In this document: piece after piece, positions 1 to 7,918 of the stretch
Numbering within the stretch: position 1 is the stretch's first letter
Layout: each line of letters begins with the position of its first letter
From: Planctomycetaceae bacterium
GTDB taxonomy: Bacteria > Planctomycetota > Planctomycetia > Pirellulales > Thermoguttaceae
Length of the DNA: 21,317 nt
Direction of reading: 5' to 3'
Assembly (NCBI GenBank): GCA_031267635.1
Contig: JAIRYX010000237.1
Location: 1 to 21,317 of the forward strand
The notes under the pieces: model-generated
What the model was told of the DNA's origin: nothing
The model's input: the letters and a program-made list of their open reading frames with translations, nothing else
Databases searched by the model: none
Made by a program: the position numbers and the translations under genes

Positions 1-132
1 TTGTTCGGAACATGCGAGCACAGGACGTAATATCCCTTTGCCGAATAAATGATAGTAACATATCCAGAGGAATAAAAAAAGAAAAATAACGAAGATAATT
101 CGAAATAAATTTTGTACAATCTGAATTTTCAT
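1..132 (-). CDS. N-terminus of a membrane-anchored protein, cut by the window edge
   Basis: A minus-strand reading frame starts with ATG at 132 and stays open for all 44 codons to the left edge. The first residues are MKIQIVQN. Residues of about 9-27 form a strongly hydrophobic stretch rich in Phe, Ile and Leu that ends in an aromatic/Tyr patch, and a more polar segment follows (FGKGILRPVLACSEQ). This is the pattern of an uncleaved signal anchor or signal peptide. The ribosome site is weak (an AAAGA-like stretch about 12 bases upstream), so the start is tentative. It lies downstream of the BatA/VWA gene on the same strand, separated by a terminator-like hairpin only 22 bases from the ATG. The function cannot be told from 44 residues. 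Confidence 0.5.
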   Translation of the reverse strand, partial: MKIQIVQNLFRIIFVIFLFLFLWICYYHLFGKGILRPVLACSEQ

Positions 133-154
133 TTTTCAATCTTTCATCATTGAT

Positions 155-192
155 AAAAGCCATACAAATAAAAATAGATTTGTATGGCTTTT
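155..192 (-). terminator. Perfect 15-bp hairpin, likely terminator of the BatA/VWA gene
   Basis: Arms 155-169 and 178-192 are perfect reverse complements (15 bp) around an 8-base loop. The outer ends of the stem are A/T runs, so on either strand a GGC-containing stem is followed by four or more U. The position, 137 bases past the stop of the minus-strand VWA gene, suits an intrinsic terminator. Because the next gene starts only 22 bases beyond the stem, it could also act as an attenuator. Confidence 0.65.
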
Positions 193-328
193 GTTAGAGA
201 AAAAATTTTCAGTTTGTCGGCTCGCCGCATGATGGCGAATCATCACAACAGGAACAGGTGGATTCATCAATGGAAGAACTTGATAGGTAGCCATTCCAAA
301 TTTGTTACGCCTTAATACTTGGGGCATT

Positions 329-2296
329 TCAATCCATCCATCGCCGCTGATAGAGAAACCATTCGGCGGTGGTCAGAATAATGGCGGCGACGACAAGCCA
401 AAACCAAATCGGACGCCCGGCGGCAACATGCGTAACTTTTTCCCTTTGTTGAGCGTAAAACGATTCCGGCGCGGAGCGTAAATGACTTTCTTCCGCGTTG
501 GCAAGATTGCACGCGAGTTGCTGAAGCGGTTGCGCGTTTTCTTCCGCCGCGGCAATTTCCCAAAGTCCGCATTGCGGCAACGTTCCCAACGAAACGCGCC
601 CCGACTTCACCGGAAATAACGGCGTAACGGAATTTTGCGAGTCTGAATCTTCCGCATCCGCTTGTTTTAAGACAACGCTTTTCGGAAGAGCGGCGGACGC
701 GGCATGACGCGGCGAAGAAAGCGAAATGGTAATCGGTTCGGCGGTGGAATACGCTTTTTCTATTTCACCGCCGCTGCCGCGAAAGTCGTTCAATGCGTTG
801 GAAATCATAATCGGAAACGCTGTCCGCAACGCCAAATCACCGCGTTTCAATTCTCCAGAAAACAACAACACTTTGCGGTCAGACGTTTGCCATCGCAAAT
901 AAATCGGATACTCTTCCGGCGTGGACGCAAGTACCGAAAACTCGACGTCCGCATGATCTTCCGCGTCGGCGTGTGCGGAAAGTTCGCGATTGGTTTTCGC
1001 TTCGGTGAATTGCGGCGTTAAGCGTTTCACGCCCGGAATAAGAACATTGGTCAAATGTACAAAACGCATGAGCGGCGATTCTTTTTCTTCGTTTGCCGCA
1101 AGCGGCGATTCGATTGTTTCACCAATCCCGCAAAAATCGGAATCATTTTGCGGGTCAATGAGGAACACGTTTCCTTTCGGAATCGCTGCCGGAACGGTTC
1201 GATGCGCTATCAAAACCGAATCGTCGGGAACAACCGCCGGACATTCGGTCAAAACGGTCAATTCAATGTTCGGTTGCCATTGTAAGACATGTCCGAGAAA
1301 GAAGTCCGCTTCGCCGTAAAATAAAAGTTTCTGTATCGGACGCGCCGGAAGAACTGCTATCGCCGTATCGTCGAGCGGAAAAGCGTCAAGCGGCTCTTTT
1401 TCCTCCGCTTTTTTGAGCGACGCTTTTAACACGCCGCCCTGTTCGCTGGTACATCGGACAATTTGCGTTATCGTTTGATTCGGCTCCAACGACAGAGGAA
1501 TCACCTCCACCGGCATTCCATTAAGATCAATTTCAAGACGGCATTCCGTTTTCGTTTCGCTGAAATTCGCAACCTCGGCGAGTATTTCATAACCGACCAC
1601 ATCGCCGAGAGAACGCCGCGGCTGGAATTGCGTAATCGCAACATTATCCAACGGCTTGCCAATCGGAATAAAACGCACGTCTTTTGCCGAAAGATATTTC
1701 TCCAAGTCTTTCATGCCGCCGTCCGTATAAACCAGCACGGCGGAATCCGGTTCGTTTGCCGTCAACCGACTCGCCAGTTCCATCGCTTTCTCCAACTCCG
1801 TCGGAAAATCGGTGGAACGGATTTCCGCCGCTTTTTTGCGAAGCGTTCCGAGATGATTCGTGAATCCCGTCACGACCTGCGGTTCGCCGCCGGCGGTGAT
1901 AATTGCCGTTTGACGCGCCGCGTCCGTTCCGGCAATATACCGCAACAATTCGGCTTTCGCCAAGTCAAGCCGCGTTGCCGACGCGGATTCTTTGGCGTTC
2001 ATGCTCGCGGAATTATCCACAATAATAACCGTCCGCGATTCACGCCCTTGCGACTTAAAAACCGGATGAAGCAACGCCGCGACGAGCAGCGAAAGAAACA
2101 ACAAACTGACAATCAACGACAAAAGATGCCGCAATCTCCGCCAAAGCGACCGCGTTCGCCGTTCTTCAAACACCTGCTGCCAGAAAAGAATCGTCGAAAC
2201 GCTCTCCTGACGCAATCGCACTTTCAAAATGTAAAATAGGATAATCGGCAGAGCAAGCAACGCCAAAAACCCCGCAATCGGGTTAAGAAATTCCAT
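329..2296 (-). CDS. BatA-like membrane protein with von Willebrand factor A domain
   Basis: A 655-residue protein. The N-terminus MEFLNPIAGFLALLALPIIL is the typical start of BatA (aerotolerance regulator) N-terminal domains: a first membrane segment at about 8-24 and a second at about 58-76 after an Arg-rich stretch. A VWA domain follows, with the metal-binding motif DNSAS (94-98), a possible MIDAS Thr near 166, and TDGG (191-194). The last about 27 residues (PIWFWLVVAAIIL…) form a C-terminal membrane anchor ending in basic residues. The domain order is TM-TM-VWA-large extracytoplasmic region-TM. The frame is open 34 codons further upstream, but the BatA-type start argues for ATG at 2296. 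In other bacteria such proteins sit beside MoxR ATPases and DUF58 proteins; none is visible here. The role is probably envelope-associated protein assembly or stress tolerance, inferred from family. Confidence 0.85.
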   Translation of the reverse strand: MEFLNPIAGFLALLALPIILFYILKVRLRQESVSTILFWQQVFEERRTRSLWRRLRHLLSLIVSLLFLSLLVAALLHPVFKSQGRESRTVIIVDNSASMNAKESASATRLDLAKAELLRYIAGTDAARQTAIITAGGEPQVVTGFTNHLGTLRKKAAEIRSTDFPTELEKAMELASRLTANEPDSAVLVYTDGGMKDLEKYLSAKDVRFIPIGKPLDNVAITQFQPRRSLGDVVGYEILAEVANFSETKTECRLEIDLNGMPVEVIPLSLEPNQTITQIVRCTSEQGGVLKASLKKAEEKEPLDAFPLDDTAIAVLPARPIQKLLFYGEADFFLGHVLQWQPNIELTVLTECPAVVPDDSVLIAHRTVPAAIPKGNVFLIDPQNDSDFCGIGETIESPLAANEEKESPLMRFVHLTNVLIPGVKRLTPQFTEAKTNRELSAHADAEDHADVEFSVLASTPEEYPIYLRWQTSDRKVLLFSGELKRGDLALRTAFPIMISNALNDFRGSGGEIEKAYSTAEPITISLSSPRHAASAALPKSVVLKQADAEDSDSQNSVTPLFPVKSGRVSLGTLPQCGLWEIAAAEENAQPLQQLACNLANAEESHLRSAPESFYAQQREKVTHVAAGRPIWFWLVVAAIILTTAEWFLYQRRWMD

Positions 2297-2463
2297 GACA
2301 AGCTCAATGAAGTAAAAGGTAAAAAAGGCGAAAACGCGGACGATACTTCCGGTCATTATCGCATAAAAAACATCTTTCTGGAAGAATGCCGATTCCAAAG
2401 GAGCCGGAACATCTTTGTTGAGAAGGGGTTAGCTCTTTGATTTCCGCTGTCCCTGCTGTTTTG

Positions 2464-2529
2464 GGGACATGTGGGACGCAAGGGACTTTGGGGACGCGAA
2501 AAACACTATTTGCGATACAAGGGACTTTG
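2464..2529. repeat. 9-bp periodic GGGAC repeat in the intergenic gap
   Basis: The 318-base gap between the two minus-strand genes holds no convincing gene. GGGAC starts at 2464, 2473, 2482 and 2491, a strict 9-base period with variable four-base fillers, and again at 2521. The string CAAGGGACTTTG, or its one-base variant, occurs at 2479-2490 and 2518-2529. Read on the minus strand, the repeat gives a Val-Pro-x tripeptide pattern, but no proper start or ribosome site supports translation. No terminator hairpin was seen in the gap. Confidence 0.6.
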
Positions 2530-2614
2530 AACATGGCTTTATCGCTCCCTAAATTCACCTAGCCCGCGTGTGCGTCTCACAGATTCCCGCTCAAGCAATT
2601 GACAAGTTTTCTTC

Positions 2615-5371
2615 TTATTTCCCGCAGCATTTTTTATATTTCTTTCCGCTTCCGCAGGGGCAAGGGTCGTTCCTGCCGGTTTGCGGGGATTCATTTCTGT
2701 AAGTTTTACCCTTTCCCAAAACAGGGCTGTCTTTGAATTGATCCGTCGCGTCTCGATGATACTTTTCCAGTACGCGTCTCGCCGATTTTCCACCGGTCAA
2801 TTTATCAAGCATTTGGTACAGCGTTTCATGGTTTTCGGTAGGAGCGTCAAAATCTCTCTCGTATTTTTTATATTCATCGGAATCGTCGTCTTGGAAGTCG
2901 TCGCTTTTTGCCAACAGCATGTTCAAATTGTCCTGCATTTGTTCCATCTCGCTATCCCAAAACGCCCGAATGAAACGATGTTCGTTTTCCGCCGCTTTCT
3001 GCGATTTTTTCGCTACCGCCAGAAGTTTATCACAAAGCTTTTCCGCTTCCGCCGTTTTCCCTTGACGCCGCCAAGAGAAAACCGTGTGGAATATGCGTTC
3101 CAAACTACCAAGTTCCTCATGGGGCGCCAATTGAGAAAGACGTCTTACGACATAGCTGTCTAAAATTTCCCGAATCTCTTCCGGCGTTTTACTGTCCTTT
3201 ATGCTTCGCACTTCGGACACTTGTTCTACCCATCTCTCATAAATTTTATCCACGGATTTATCGCGTTGCAGGAGCAATATTGCAACATTGGAAGCGACCG
3301 CCTGGCAATAAGCCAATACCGAGATATCCGGATTCGGCAGCAGGTCGCTAACAATACCAAGAATATTAGCTTCCTGCGCCGCCCACTTGATCGCGACGTC
3401 AAACCAATTGAGCCGACAAAGCTGTTCTTGCATTGACCGAAGAACGGTCACCTGCTCTTGTCTCAATTTCGCAATCGGCATAAGACGCTGATGATCCTGT
3501 TTGCGGAGCTTTTCACGGTCGAGACCTTCCAAGCCGCTTTCGAGGAATTGAATGTAATGGTCGCGCGCGTCGTATGCCTTTTCAAAATAAACCATCGATT
3601 CGCTTGCGTCTCCTTTTTGGGCGAAAAGATATCCCAAACCGTCCAGCGCGTAACAATGCTGCGATTGAAACTCGGAATATCCCTCGTCAACCAGTTGTTG
3701 CGCTTGTTTCAACGCACGTTTATACCAAGTTTCCGCAACGGCATACTCTTCAATGCCAAGATATGCCCGTCCGAGACTTATATAAAGACTGGACAGGTTC
3801 ATCTGCGCTTCTGGAAATACGTGGACGAGCGGCGAATCCAAAACTAAACGCGATTTCAGCAGGTACTTCAGCGCGGTTTTACAACGTCCGCGACGCAGTT
3901 CCGTCAGACCTTGGTGAAACTCCATCGACGCTTTGTTGTACGTTGAGCCGATCTGAACCAACATATCCTGTTCTGTCCAGTCTTTGCGCGGCTTTTCCGC
4001 CGACTGCTTTTCCTCCGCTGGCTTTTCCGTTAACGCTTTTTCCTCCGATACCTTTTCCGGCGCAGCGGGCTGCGATGGCGTCAGAGAGTTCAGCAGATTC
4101 ATAAACGGATGACTTTTCGCTTGTTTCTCATGTTTTTTCTGACGAGCCGCTTGCGTTTTGGTCAACGTTTCGGGCGCACGGGCAAGAATCTCTTTTGATA
4201 GTTCCAACGCTTCTTTTGCCTCGTCGAATCGTTTCAATTGATTCAACGCCTCCGAACGATAACGGAAAATTTGGGCATAACGGTTTTCCAATTCGTCGCA
4301 AAGATCATCGCGTTCGCCCATCAGCAGTTTTTCCATTTCGCGGATCGCAAGATCAAATTGTTCCAGCGATTCCGCAACATCAAGAAACTGAAGCAGCAGC
4401 GTTCCTTTGCGAAATGGGATTTCCGCCGGCGCGGCATAAGTGAGAAGCCGCAGGTTGTCCGGCGGTTGCGGGTTTTCGGAAAGAACGGCGAGCGATTTAT
4501 CGTAGTATTGAAGGGCTTTCTCTTTTTCGGCTCCCGCGGCAAAAATATCGGCAAGGCGGAAGAGCGTATCATATTGGTCTTCTTTAAAATGCACCGACGC
4601 AACAAATTCCCGATATTCCTCTGTCTCAATACGGATCGTATATTGTTGTTCATGAGAGGCGTCCTGTTCTGAAAACTCCCTGCTCTTTTCGTAGATCGCG
4701 TTTCTTCCTTCTTGAATCGCGGATTCGGCTCGAATTGCGTATTGTTCATATTGAAGAAGATCGTCAATGGCGGCGGTTCGGTCGCCGATTTGATATTTCC
4801 AAAGTCCGCGATTCCGGTAAATGCGAAGGAACGGGTTCAGTTCGGTGAATTGCTTTTTGTTCGGATTGAAACGCTGTTCGATTCGCTTCAAGGTTTCGTC
4901 AAGAACGGCAATAGCGGCGGGAGTTGCACTGCGTTCTTCAATAGCAGCCGCGTAATCGACCATTTCCATTGCCCATTCATTTTTTGTTCGACAAAATTCT
5001 TCTTCGGTCAGAGATTCGTAACAATGAAAGAAACGCTTAAAAAACGGAATGAGATCGATTGGTTCGTCGTCCACCGCCAATGTCCGCGCAACAAAGATTG
5101 TCGGCGCGACACTCCAAAGCAGTTCCTGTCGCATTTCGACCTGACCTTCTTCGACCAGTTGTTCGCCGAGTTGGATTTGCTCGTCGAGGGTGTGCAACGA
5201 GTCGGAAACCTTTCTTTCCGCGATATACGACGCGGCTAACGCTCCTAATTTCCGACAGAGTTGATCGCGCAGTTCCAATTTCCCGTGCTGAACCGCGCCA
5301 GCCAATCGCTCGACTTCTCTTTTCACGTTGCGCGACGGTTCCGGTTTCTTAAAAATGTTGTCTATATTCAT
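2615..5371 (-). CDS. TPR-rich protein with C-terminal SEC-C zinc motif
   Basis: A 918-residue protein. The start at ATG 5371 is chosen because AAAGGG lies eight bases upstream; the frame is open 20 codons further but without such a site. The sequence is almost all amphipathic helix, with tetratricopeptide-like units: one near residues 205-235, others around 300-340, and a clear group around 540-630 (LGRAYLGIEEYAVAETWYKR, GLGYLFAQKGDASESMVYFE). A Lys/Glu/Pro-rich linker lies near 430-480. The last 21 residues, TGRNDPCPCGSGKKYKKCCGK, are a textbook SEC-C motif (CPCGSGKKYKKCC), which binds zinc in SecA and in many unrelated proteins. No signal peptide, so it is probably cytoplasmic. The likely role is protein-protein scaffolding; the partner is unknown. 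Confidence 0.85.
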   Translation of the reverse strand: MNIDNIFKKPEPSRNVKREVERLAGAVQHGKLELRDQLCRKLGALAASYIAERKVSDSLHTLDEQIQLGEQLVEEGQVEMRQELLWSVAPTIFVARTLAVDDEPIDLIPFFKRFFHCYESLTEEEFCRTKNEWAMEMVDYAAAIEERSATPAAIAVLDETLKRIEQRFNPNKKQFTELNPFLRIYRNRGLWKYQIGDRTAAIDDLLQYEQYAIRAESAIQEGRNAIYEKSREFSEQDASHEQQYTIRIETEEYREFVASVHFKEDQYDTLFRLADIFAAGAEKEKALQYYDKSLAVLSENPQPPDNLRLLTYAAPAEIPFRKGTLLLQFLDVAESLEQFDLAIREMEKLLMGERDDLCDELENRYAQIFRYRSEALNQLKRFDEAKEALELSKEILARAPETLTKTQAARQKKHEKQAKSHPFMNLLNSLTPSQPAAPEKVSEEKALTEKPAEEKQSAEKPRKDWTEQDMLVQIGSTYNKASMEFHQGLTELRRGRCKTALKYLLKSRLVLDSPLVHVFPEAQMNLSSLYISLGRAYLGIEEYAVAETWYKRALKQAQQLVDEGYSEFQSQHCYALDGLGYLFAQKGDASESMVYFEKAYDARDHYIQFLESGLEGLDREKLRKQDHQRLMPIAKLRQEQVTVLRSMQEQLCRLNWFDVAIKWAAQEANILGIVSDLLPNPDISVLAYCQAVASNVAILLLQRDKSVDKIYERWVEQVSEVRSIKDSKTPEEIREILDSYVVRRLSQLAPHEELGSLERIFHTVFSWRRQGKTAEAEKLCDKLLAVAKKSQKAAENEHRFIRAFWDSEMEQMQDNLNMLLAKSDDFQDDDSDEYKKYERDFDAPTENHETLYQMLDKLTGGKSARRVLEKYHRDATDQFKDSPVLGKGKTYRNESPQTGRNDPCPCGSGKKYKKCCGK

Positions 5372-5438
5372 TGATGAAGCCCTTTGATTCAGCCCTTGAA
5401 TCTTATTTTCGAGAAATAATACCAAAAACACTCTTCTT

Positions 5439-5466
5439 ATTATACCTGATTTTTACCAATTGTTGA
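5439..5466 (-). promoter_or_regulatory. Sigma-70-type promoter for the SEC-C/TPR gene
   Basis: On the minus strand, TCAACA (5466-5461, four of six matches to the -35 consensus) is followed after 16 bases by a perfect TATAAT (5444-5439). Transcription would begin about 60 bases before the ATG at 5371. The gene is divergent from argF. Confidence 0.55.
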
Positions 5467-5626
5467 ACACCCAAAGAGGACAGGAATAAGAGAAACAATT
5501 GGGGGTTTGGAGGATTTTGAAGACTTTGAGAGACGAAGATGTAGAGCCGGACATGAAACCTTTACTGCCAGTCGCTCGCCGCTCCTTTTTGTCTTTAACG
5601 CTCTTTCGCGGCTTTCCGCCTGAATC

Positions 5627-5655
5627 TTGACAAAAAGAGATTTTTCTGGGAAAAT
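5627..5655 (+). promoter_or_regulatory. argF: Sigma-70-type promoter for argF
   Basis: A perfect TTGACA (5627-5632) is followed after exactly 17 bases by GAAAAT (5650-5655), four of six matches to TATAAT. It lies about 48 bases upstream of the chosen argF start. No arginine-repressor-type palindrome was recognised by eye. Confidence 0.5.
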
Positions 5656-5703
5656 AAAAGCTTGTGGATGACAAATTCTCTTGATCATAATAGAAAGAAA
5701 ACG

Positions 5704-6633
5704 ATGCGTCATTTCATTACATTTGATGATGTTTCCGTCGCGGAACTGAAACGAATTTTAGAACTTGCCCAAATAATCAAGGCGGATTATAAAGCGGGGA
5801 AGCAAAAAAAATATCTCGCCGAACAAACGCTTGCGATGATTTTTGAAAAGCAGTCGCTTCGCACTCGCGTCAGTTTTGAGGCGGGGATGGCACATCTTGG
5901 CGGCACGTCGATGTTTCTTGGCGACGACGTTGGTTTCGGCAAACGAGAGTCAACCGCCGATTTTAGCCGCGTTCTCAGTTCGATGGTGGATGTGATTGCG
6001 TTTCGCGCGAAAAAACATGAAAGCGTTGTCGAGTTGGCAAAATACAGTACTTGCCCGGTCATTAACGCCTTGACCGACAAATCGCATCCGTGCCAGATTC
6101 TCGCCGATTTGCTGACGATTCAGGAACGGTTCGGCACGCTGCAAAATTTGAAACTCACATGGGTCGGCGACGCAAACAACGTGGCGGCAAGTCTTGTACG
6201 CGGCTGCGTTAAACTAGGAATTGAGGTAGTATTAGGAACTCCGAAAAAACATCAGTTCGACACGGAAACTGTTCGGCAAATTACGTCGTTCAATCCGAAT
6301 TACAAATTGACGCAAACGACCGACCCGTTGGAAGCGGTACAAGGTGCGCACGCAGTGTTCACCGACGTTTGGGTCAGCATGGGACAGGAAGCCGAAGAAG
6401 CTGCTCGAAAACAGGATTTCGCCGATTATCAAGTCAATAGTCAATTATTGACGGCGGCGGATAAAAATTGTATTTTCCTACATTGTCTTCCGGCGCGGCG
6501 CGGGCTTGAAGTCACCGACGAAGTGATGGATTCTCCGCGAAGCGCGATTGTTCAGGAAGCAGAAAACCGTTTACACGCACAAAAAGGACTTCTCGTTTGG
6601 CTGCTGAACGAAGCGGATGAAAACAAAAAGTAA
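5704..6633 (+). CDS. argF: Ornithine carbamoyltransferase
   Basis: Catalyses carbamoyl phosphate + ornithine to citrulline + phosphate, the sixth step of arginine synthesis, in the cytoplasm. The 309-residue product has the expected family length. The carbamoyl-phosphate loop is SLRTR (51-55) in the context FEKQSLRTRVSFE. HPCQ (128-131) is the second phosphate-site motif. The ornithine-specific loop DVWVSMG (221-227) separates it from aspartate carbamoyltransferase. HCLPARRG (260-267) carries the catalytic Cys. The start at 5704 (MRHFITFDDV) is preferred over the in-frame ATG 14 codons earlier, because family members begin just before this segment and an AGAAAG-like site precedes it. It stands alone here, without other arg genes, and faces divergently from the SEC-C gene. 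No missing motif was seen. Confidence 0.96.
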   Translation: MRHFITFDDVSVAELKRILELAQIIKADYKAGKQKKYLAEQTLAMIFEKQSLRTRVSFEAGMAHLGGTSMFLGDDVGFGKRESTADFSRVLSSMVDVIAFRAKKHESVVELAKYSTCPVINALTDKSHPCQILADLLTIQERFGTLQNLKLTWVGDANNVAASLVRGCVKLGIEVVLGTPKKHQFDTETVRQITSFNPNYKLTQTTDPLEAVQGAHAVFTDVWVSMGQEAEEAARKQDFADYQVNSQLLTAADKNCIFLHCLPARRGLEVTDEVMDSPRSAIVQEAENRLHAQKGLLVWLLNEADENKK

Positions 6634-6655
6634 AAATTGCGCAAAGGATTGTTAT

Positions 6656-6734
6656 ATAAATGAGAGCGGCAATAACAAAGCAATATCTTCCGGTAAAACA
6701 GTAACGATTCAGTCGCCCAAACCAAATAAATCCG
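6656..6734 (+). repeat. Dispersed repeat, composite copy downstream of argF
   Basis: Two modules lie side by side. The first resembles ATAAATAAGGGCGGCAATA followed by TTCCGGTAAAA (here with two substitutions, 6656-6698). The second is a one-mismatch copy of GTAACTATTCAGTCG at 6701-6715 followed by CCAAATAAATCCG (6722-6734). Both modules recur at 19831-19926, where their relative orientation is reversed. The first recurs at 12313-12354, and the 15-mer recurs several times at 11948-12289. It is noncoding and lies in the 273-base gap between argF and the membrane/TIR cassette. Confidence 0.65.
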
Positions 6735-6772
6735 CATCGCTTTATAATTTAGGCACATATCGAAAGACGTAC

Positions 6773-6888
6773 TGTTTATACTTATCCCACTTGAACTTTC
6801 GGTTTTGAGACAATGTACATCGTTTATCACGTCCGAAAAGCCCCTTTGCGAATGAAAACCGAATTTGAAAGTGAGATGAGTATAAACA
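6773..6888. repeat. 34-bp imperfect inverted repeat before the TIR cassette
   Basis: Arms 6773-6806 and 6855-6888 match in 28 of 34 positions when one is reverse complemented, including TGTTTATACT at the outer end and TTCGGTTTT at the inner end. The 48-base spacer shows nothing else. A related single arm occurs at 19273-19308. The right arm ends 18 bases before the preferred start of the membrane protein, so the element could hold the cassette's promoter or operator, or mark its edge as imported DNA. Confidence 0.65.
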
Positions 6889-6906
6889 ATCGGAATGGAA
6901 CATAAA

Positions 6907-7425
6907 ATGACATTTCATAATGACAAAAACGCAAACAACCCTACCAATAAACAAATGGAAAAGGAATACAAAAAATCAATCGACGATGAAATTGATTGGA
7001 AACTTATTGACCAATTGCATACAGCAACATTACACTTTTCGTCAACAAGTTTAGAATTGAAAAAAATATATTTTGTTCTTGTTGGGATTGCTGTCCCAAC
7101 ATTAATAAAATTGGCAAGCGACAAACTTGACTTGTCTTTATTTATAACACTATATCTTTTAACGGTTACATTTTGGTTTTTGGATAGCTTTACATATTTT
7201 CATCAAGAAAAATTAAGGGAGAAGATGGATAAGATTTTCTCTCAAATTAAACGTAGAAATCAAAACAAGTTGATAGTATCAGAAACATTTACAATCGAAT
7301 CTTCAAGAACAAGCAAGCATCGGTTATTGCGCTCAATGTTCAACTATTCGGTTGGATTATACATAATTTTATTTAGTCTTAATTCTATTACTCTGTTATT
7401 ATATTTTAGAGATATAATAAGATGA
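6907..7425 (+). CDS. Small membrane protein, partner of the TIR protein
   Basis: A product of 172 residues from ATG 6907, which has GGAA eight bases upstream; an in-frame ATG at 6895 gives 176. The N-terminal 50 residues are polar and include DEIDWKLIDQLHTATLHFS. Three hydrophobic segments follow at about 54-70 (IYFVLVGIAVPTL), 76-93 (SLFITLYLLTVTFWFLDSF) and 147-167 (YSVGLYIILFSLNSITLLLY). A basic cytoplasmic-type loop (EKLREKMDKIFSQIKRRNQNK in part) lies between the second and third. The gene is visibly richer in A+T than argF. Its stop overlaps the next start by four bases (ATGA), so the two are translationally coupled. I do not recognise a named family; the layout recalls small membrane partners or effectors (SLATT-like 2-3 TM proteins) found beside nucleotide-signalling or TIR genes, but this is inference. 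Confidence 0.8.
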   Translation: MTFHNDKNANNPTNKQMEKEYKKSIDDEIDWKLIDQLHTATLHFSSTSLELKKIYFVLVGIAVPTLIKLASDKLDLSLFITLYLLTVTFWFLDSFTYFHQEKLREKMDKIFSQIKRRNQNKLIVSETFTIESSRTSKHRLLRSMFNYSVGLYIILFSLNSITLLLYFRDIIR

Positions 7426-7736
7426 AATATTTTGTTAGTTACACAACTATTGATAAAGAAATCACAAAAGAATTTCTTTATCAATTTTCCAACGAGTTAA
7501 AAAAATACGGCGAAGCATTCATTGATATGCTTGATAACAATTCTTCAGATAAGCAATTGAGAATTATTTATGAGATAGATAGTAGCGATATGTTGATATT
7601 AATTGATACTAAGAGTATATATCAATCAAAATGGGTATTATTAGAAATAGAAAGAGCGAGGGGAAAAGAAAAACCAATACAGAAAATTTCGGTAAACGAT
7701 ATTTTGAATAATAATTTTCAACATATAATCAAATAA
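7422..7736 (+). CDS. Small TIR-domain protein
   Basis: A 104-residue cytoplasmic protein. The N-terminus MKYFVSYTTIDKE fits the first strand and box 1 of TIR domains (fISYs..D). Strands near 31-35 (AFIDM) and 56-62 (DMLILID) follow. The motif S69-K-W-V-L-L-E75 fits the SxWCxxE signature, in which the Glu is catalytic in NAD-cleaving TIR proteins. It ends soon after the fourth helix region, so it is short for a TIR domain (usually 130-150 residues), and Val replaces the common Cys. It overlaps the membrane protein gene by four bases. The likely role is an NAD(P)-hydrolysing or signalling effector in an antiphage or toxin-like pair. Family membership is fairly sure; enzymatic activity is inferred. 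Confidence 0.75.
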   Translation: MKYFVSYTTIDKEITKEFLYQFSNELKKYGEAFIDMLDNNSSDKQLRIIYEIDSSDMLILIDTKSIYQSKWVLLEIERARGKEKPIQKISVNDILNNNFQHIIK

Positions 7737-7918
7737 TTTTTGTTACGCACTTTGCGCAAAGTAAGTTTTCAAGAAAGAAGACGCATTGTTCGTTGATTTT
7801 TTTTTTACGCCACAGGCGTAATTCGGAGTTATTATTCTACACCCTCTAAATAATCATTACTTCGGATTGAATTGAGCTTCTGCGTAATATGGGCTACCAA
7901 ATCTAAAAAAATCGCTGA
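7737..7918. other. Gene-free AT-rich spacer after the TIR gene
   Basis: Part of the 626-base gap between the TIR gene and the converging autotransporter gene; the rest of the gap is listed as the repeat array, the hairpin pair and the terminator. It contains a perfect 14-base palindrome ACTTTGCGCAAAGT at 7749-7762 and a short hairpin TTACGCC/GGCGTAA (7805-7811 and 7815-7821) preceded by a T run. Neither is followed by U on the plus strand, so neither is a standard terminator for the TIR operon. No gene was found. Confidence 0.5.

Noticed and set aside
136..327. 63-codon minus-strand frame directly after the VWA gene
   Set aside because: Its last third is encoded by the 15-bp hairpin, it has no clear ribosome site and the protein shows no recognisable pattern.
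1463..2239. 258-codon plus-strand frame
   Set aside because: Antisense to the VWA gene and Arg-rich throughout, a usual artefact of the opposite strand.
2304..2558. 84-codon minus-strand frame with Val-Pro repeats
   Set aside because: It is produced by the 9-base GGGAC repeat and then overlaps the start of the VWA gene in another frame; no ribosome site.
6634..6906. Possible tRNA or attachment site downstream of argF
   Set aside because: No T-loop or acceptor-stem pattern could be found; the region is explained by repeats.
7749..7762. Palindrome ACTTTGCGCAAAGT as terminator of the TIR operon
   Set aside because: It has no loop and no following U run, so it is only a palindrome of unknown meaning.
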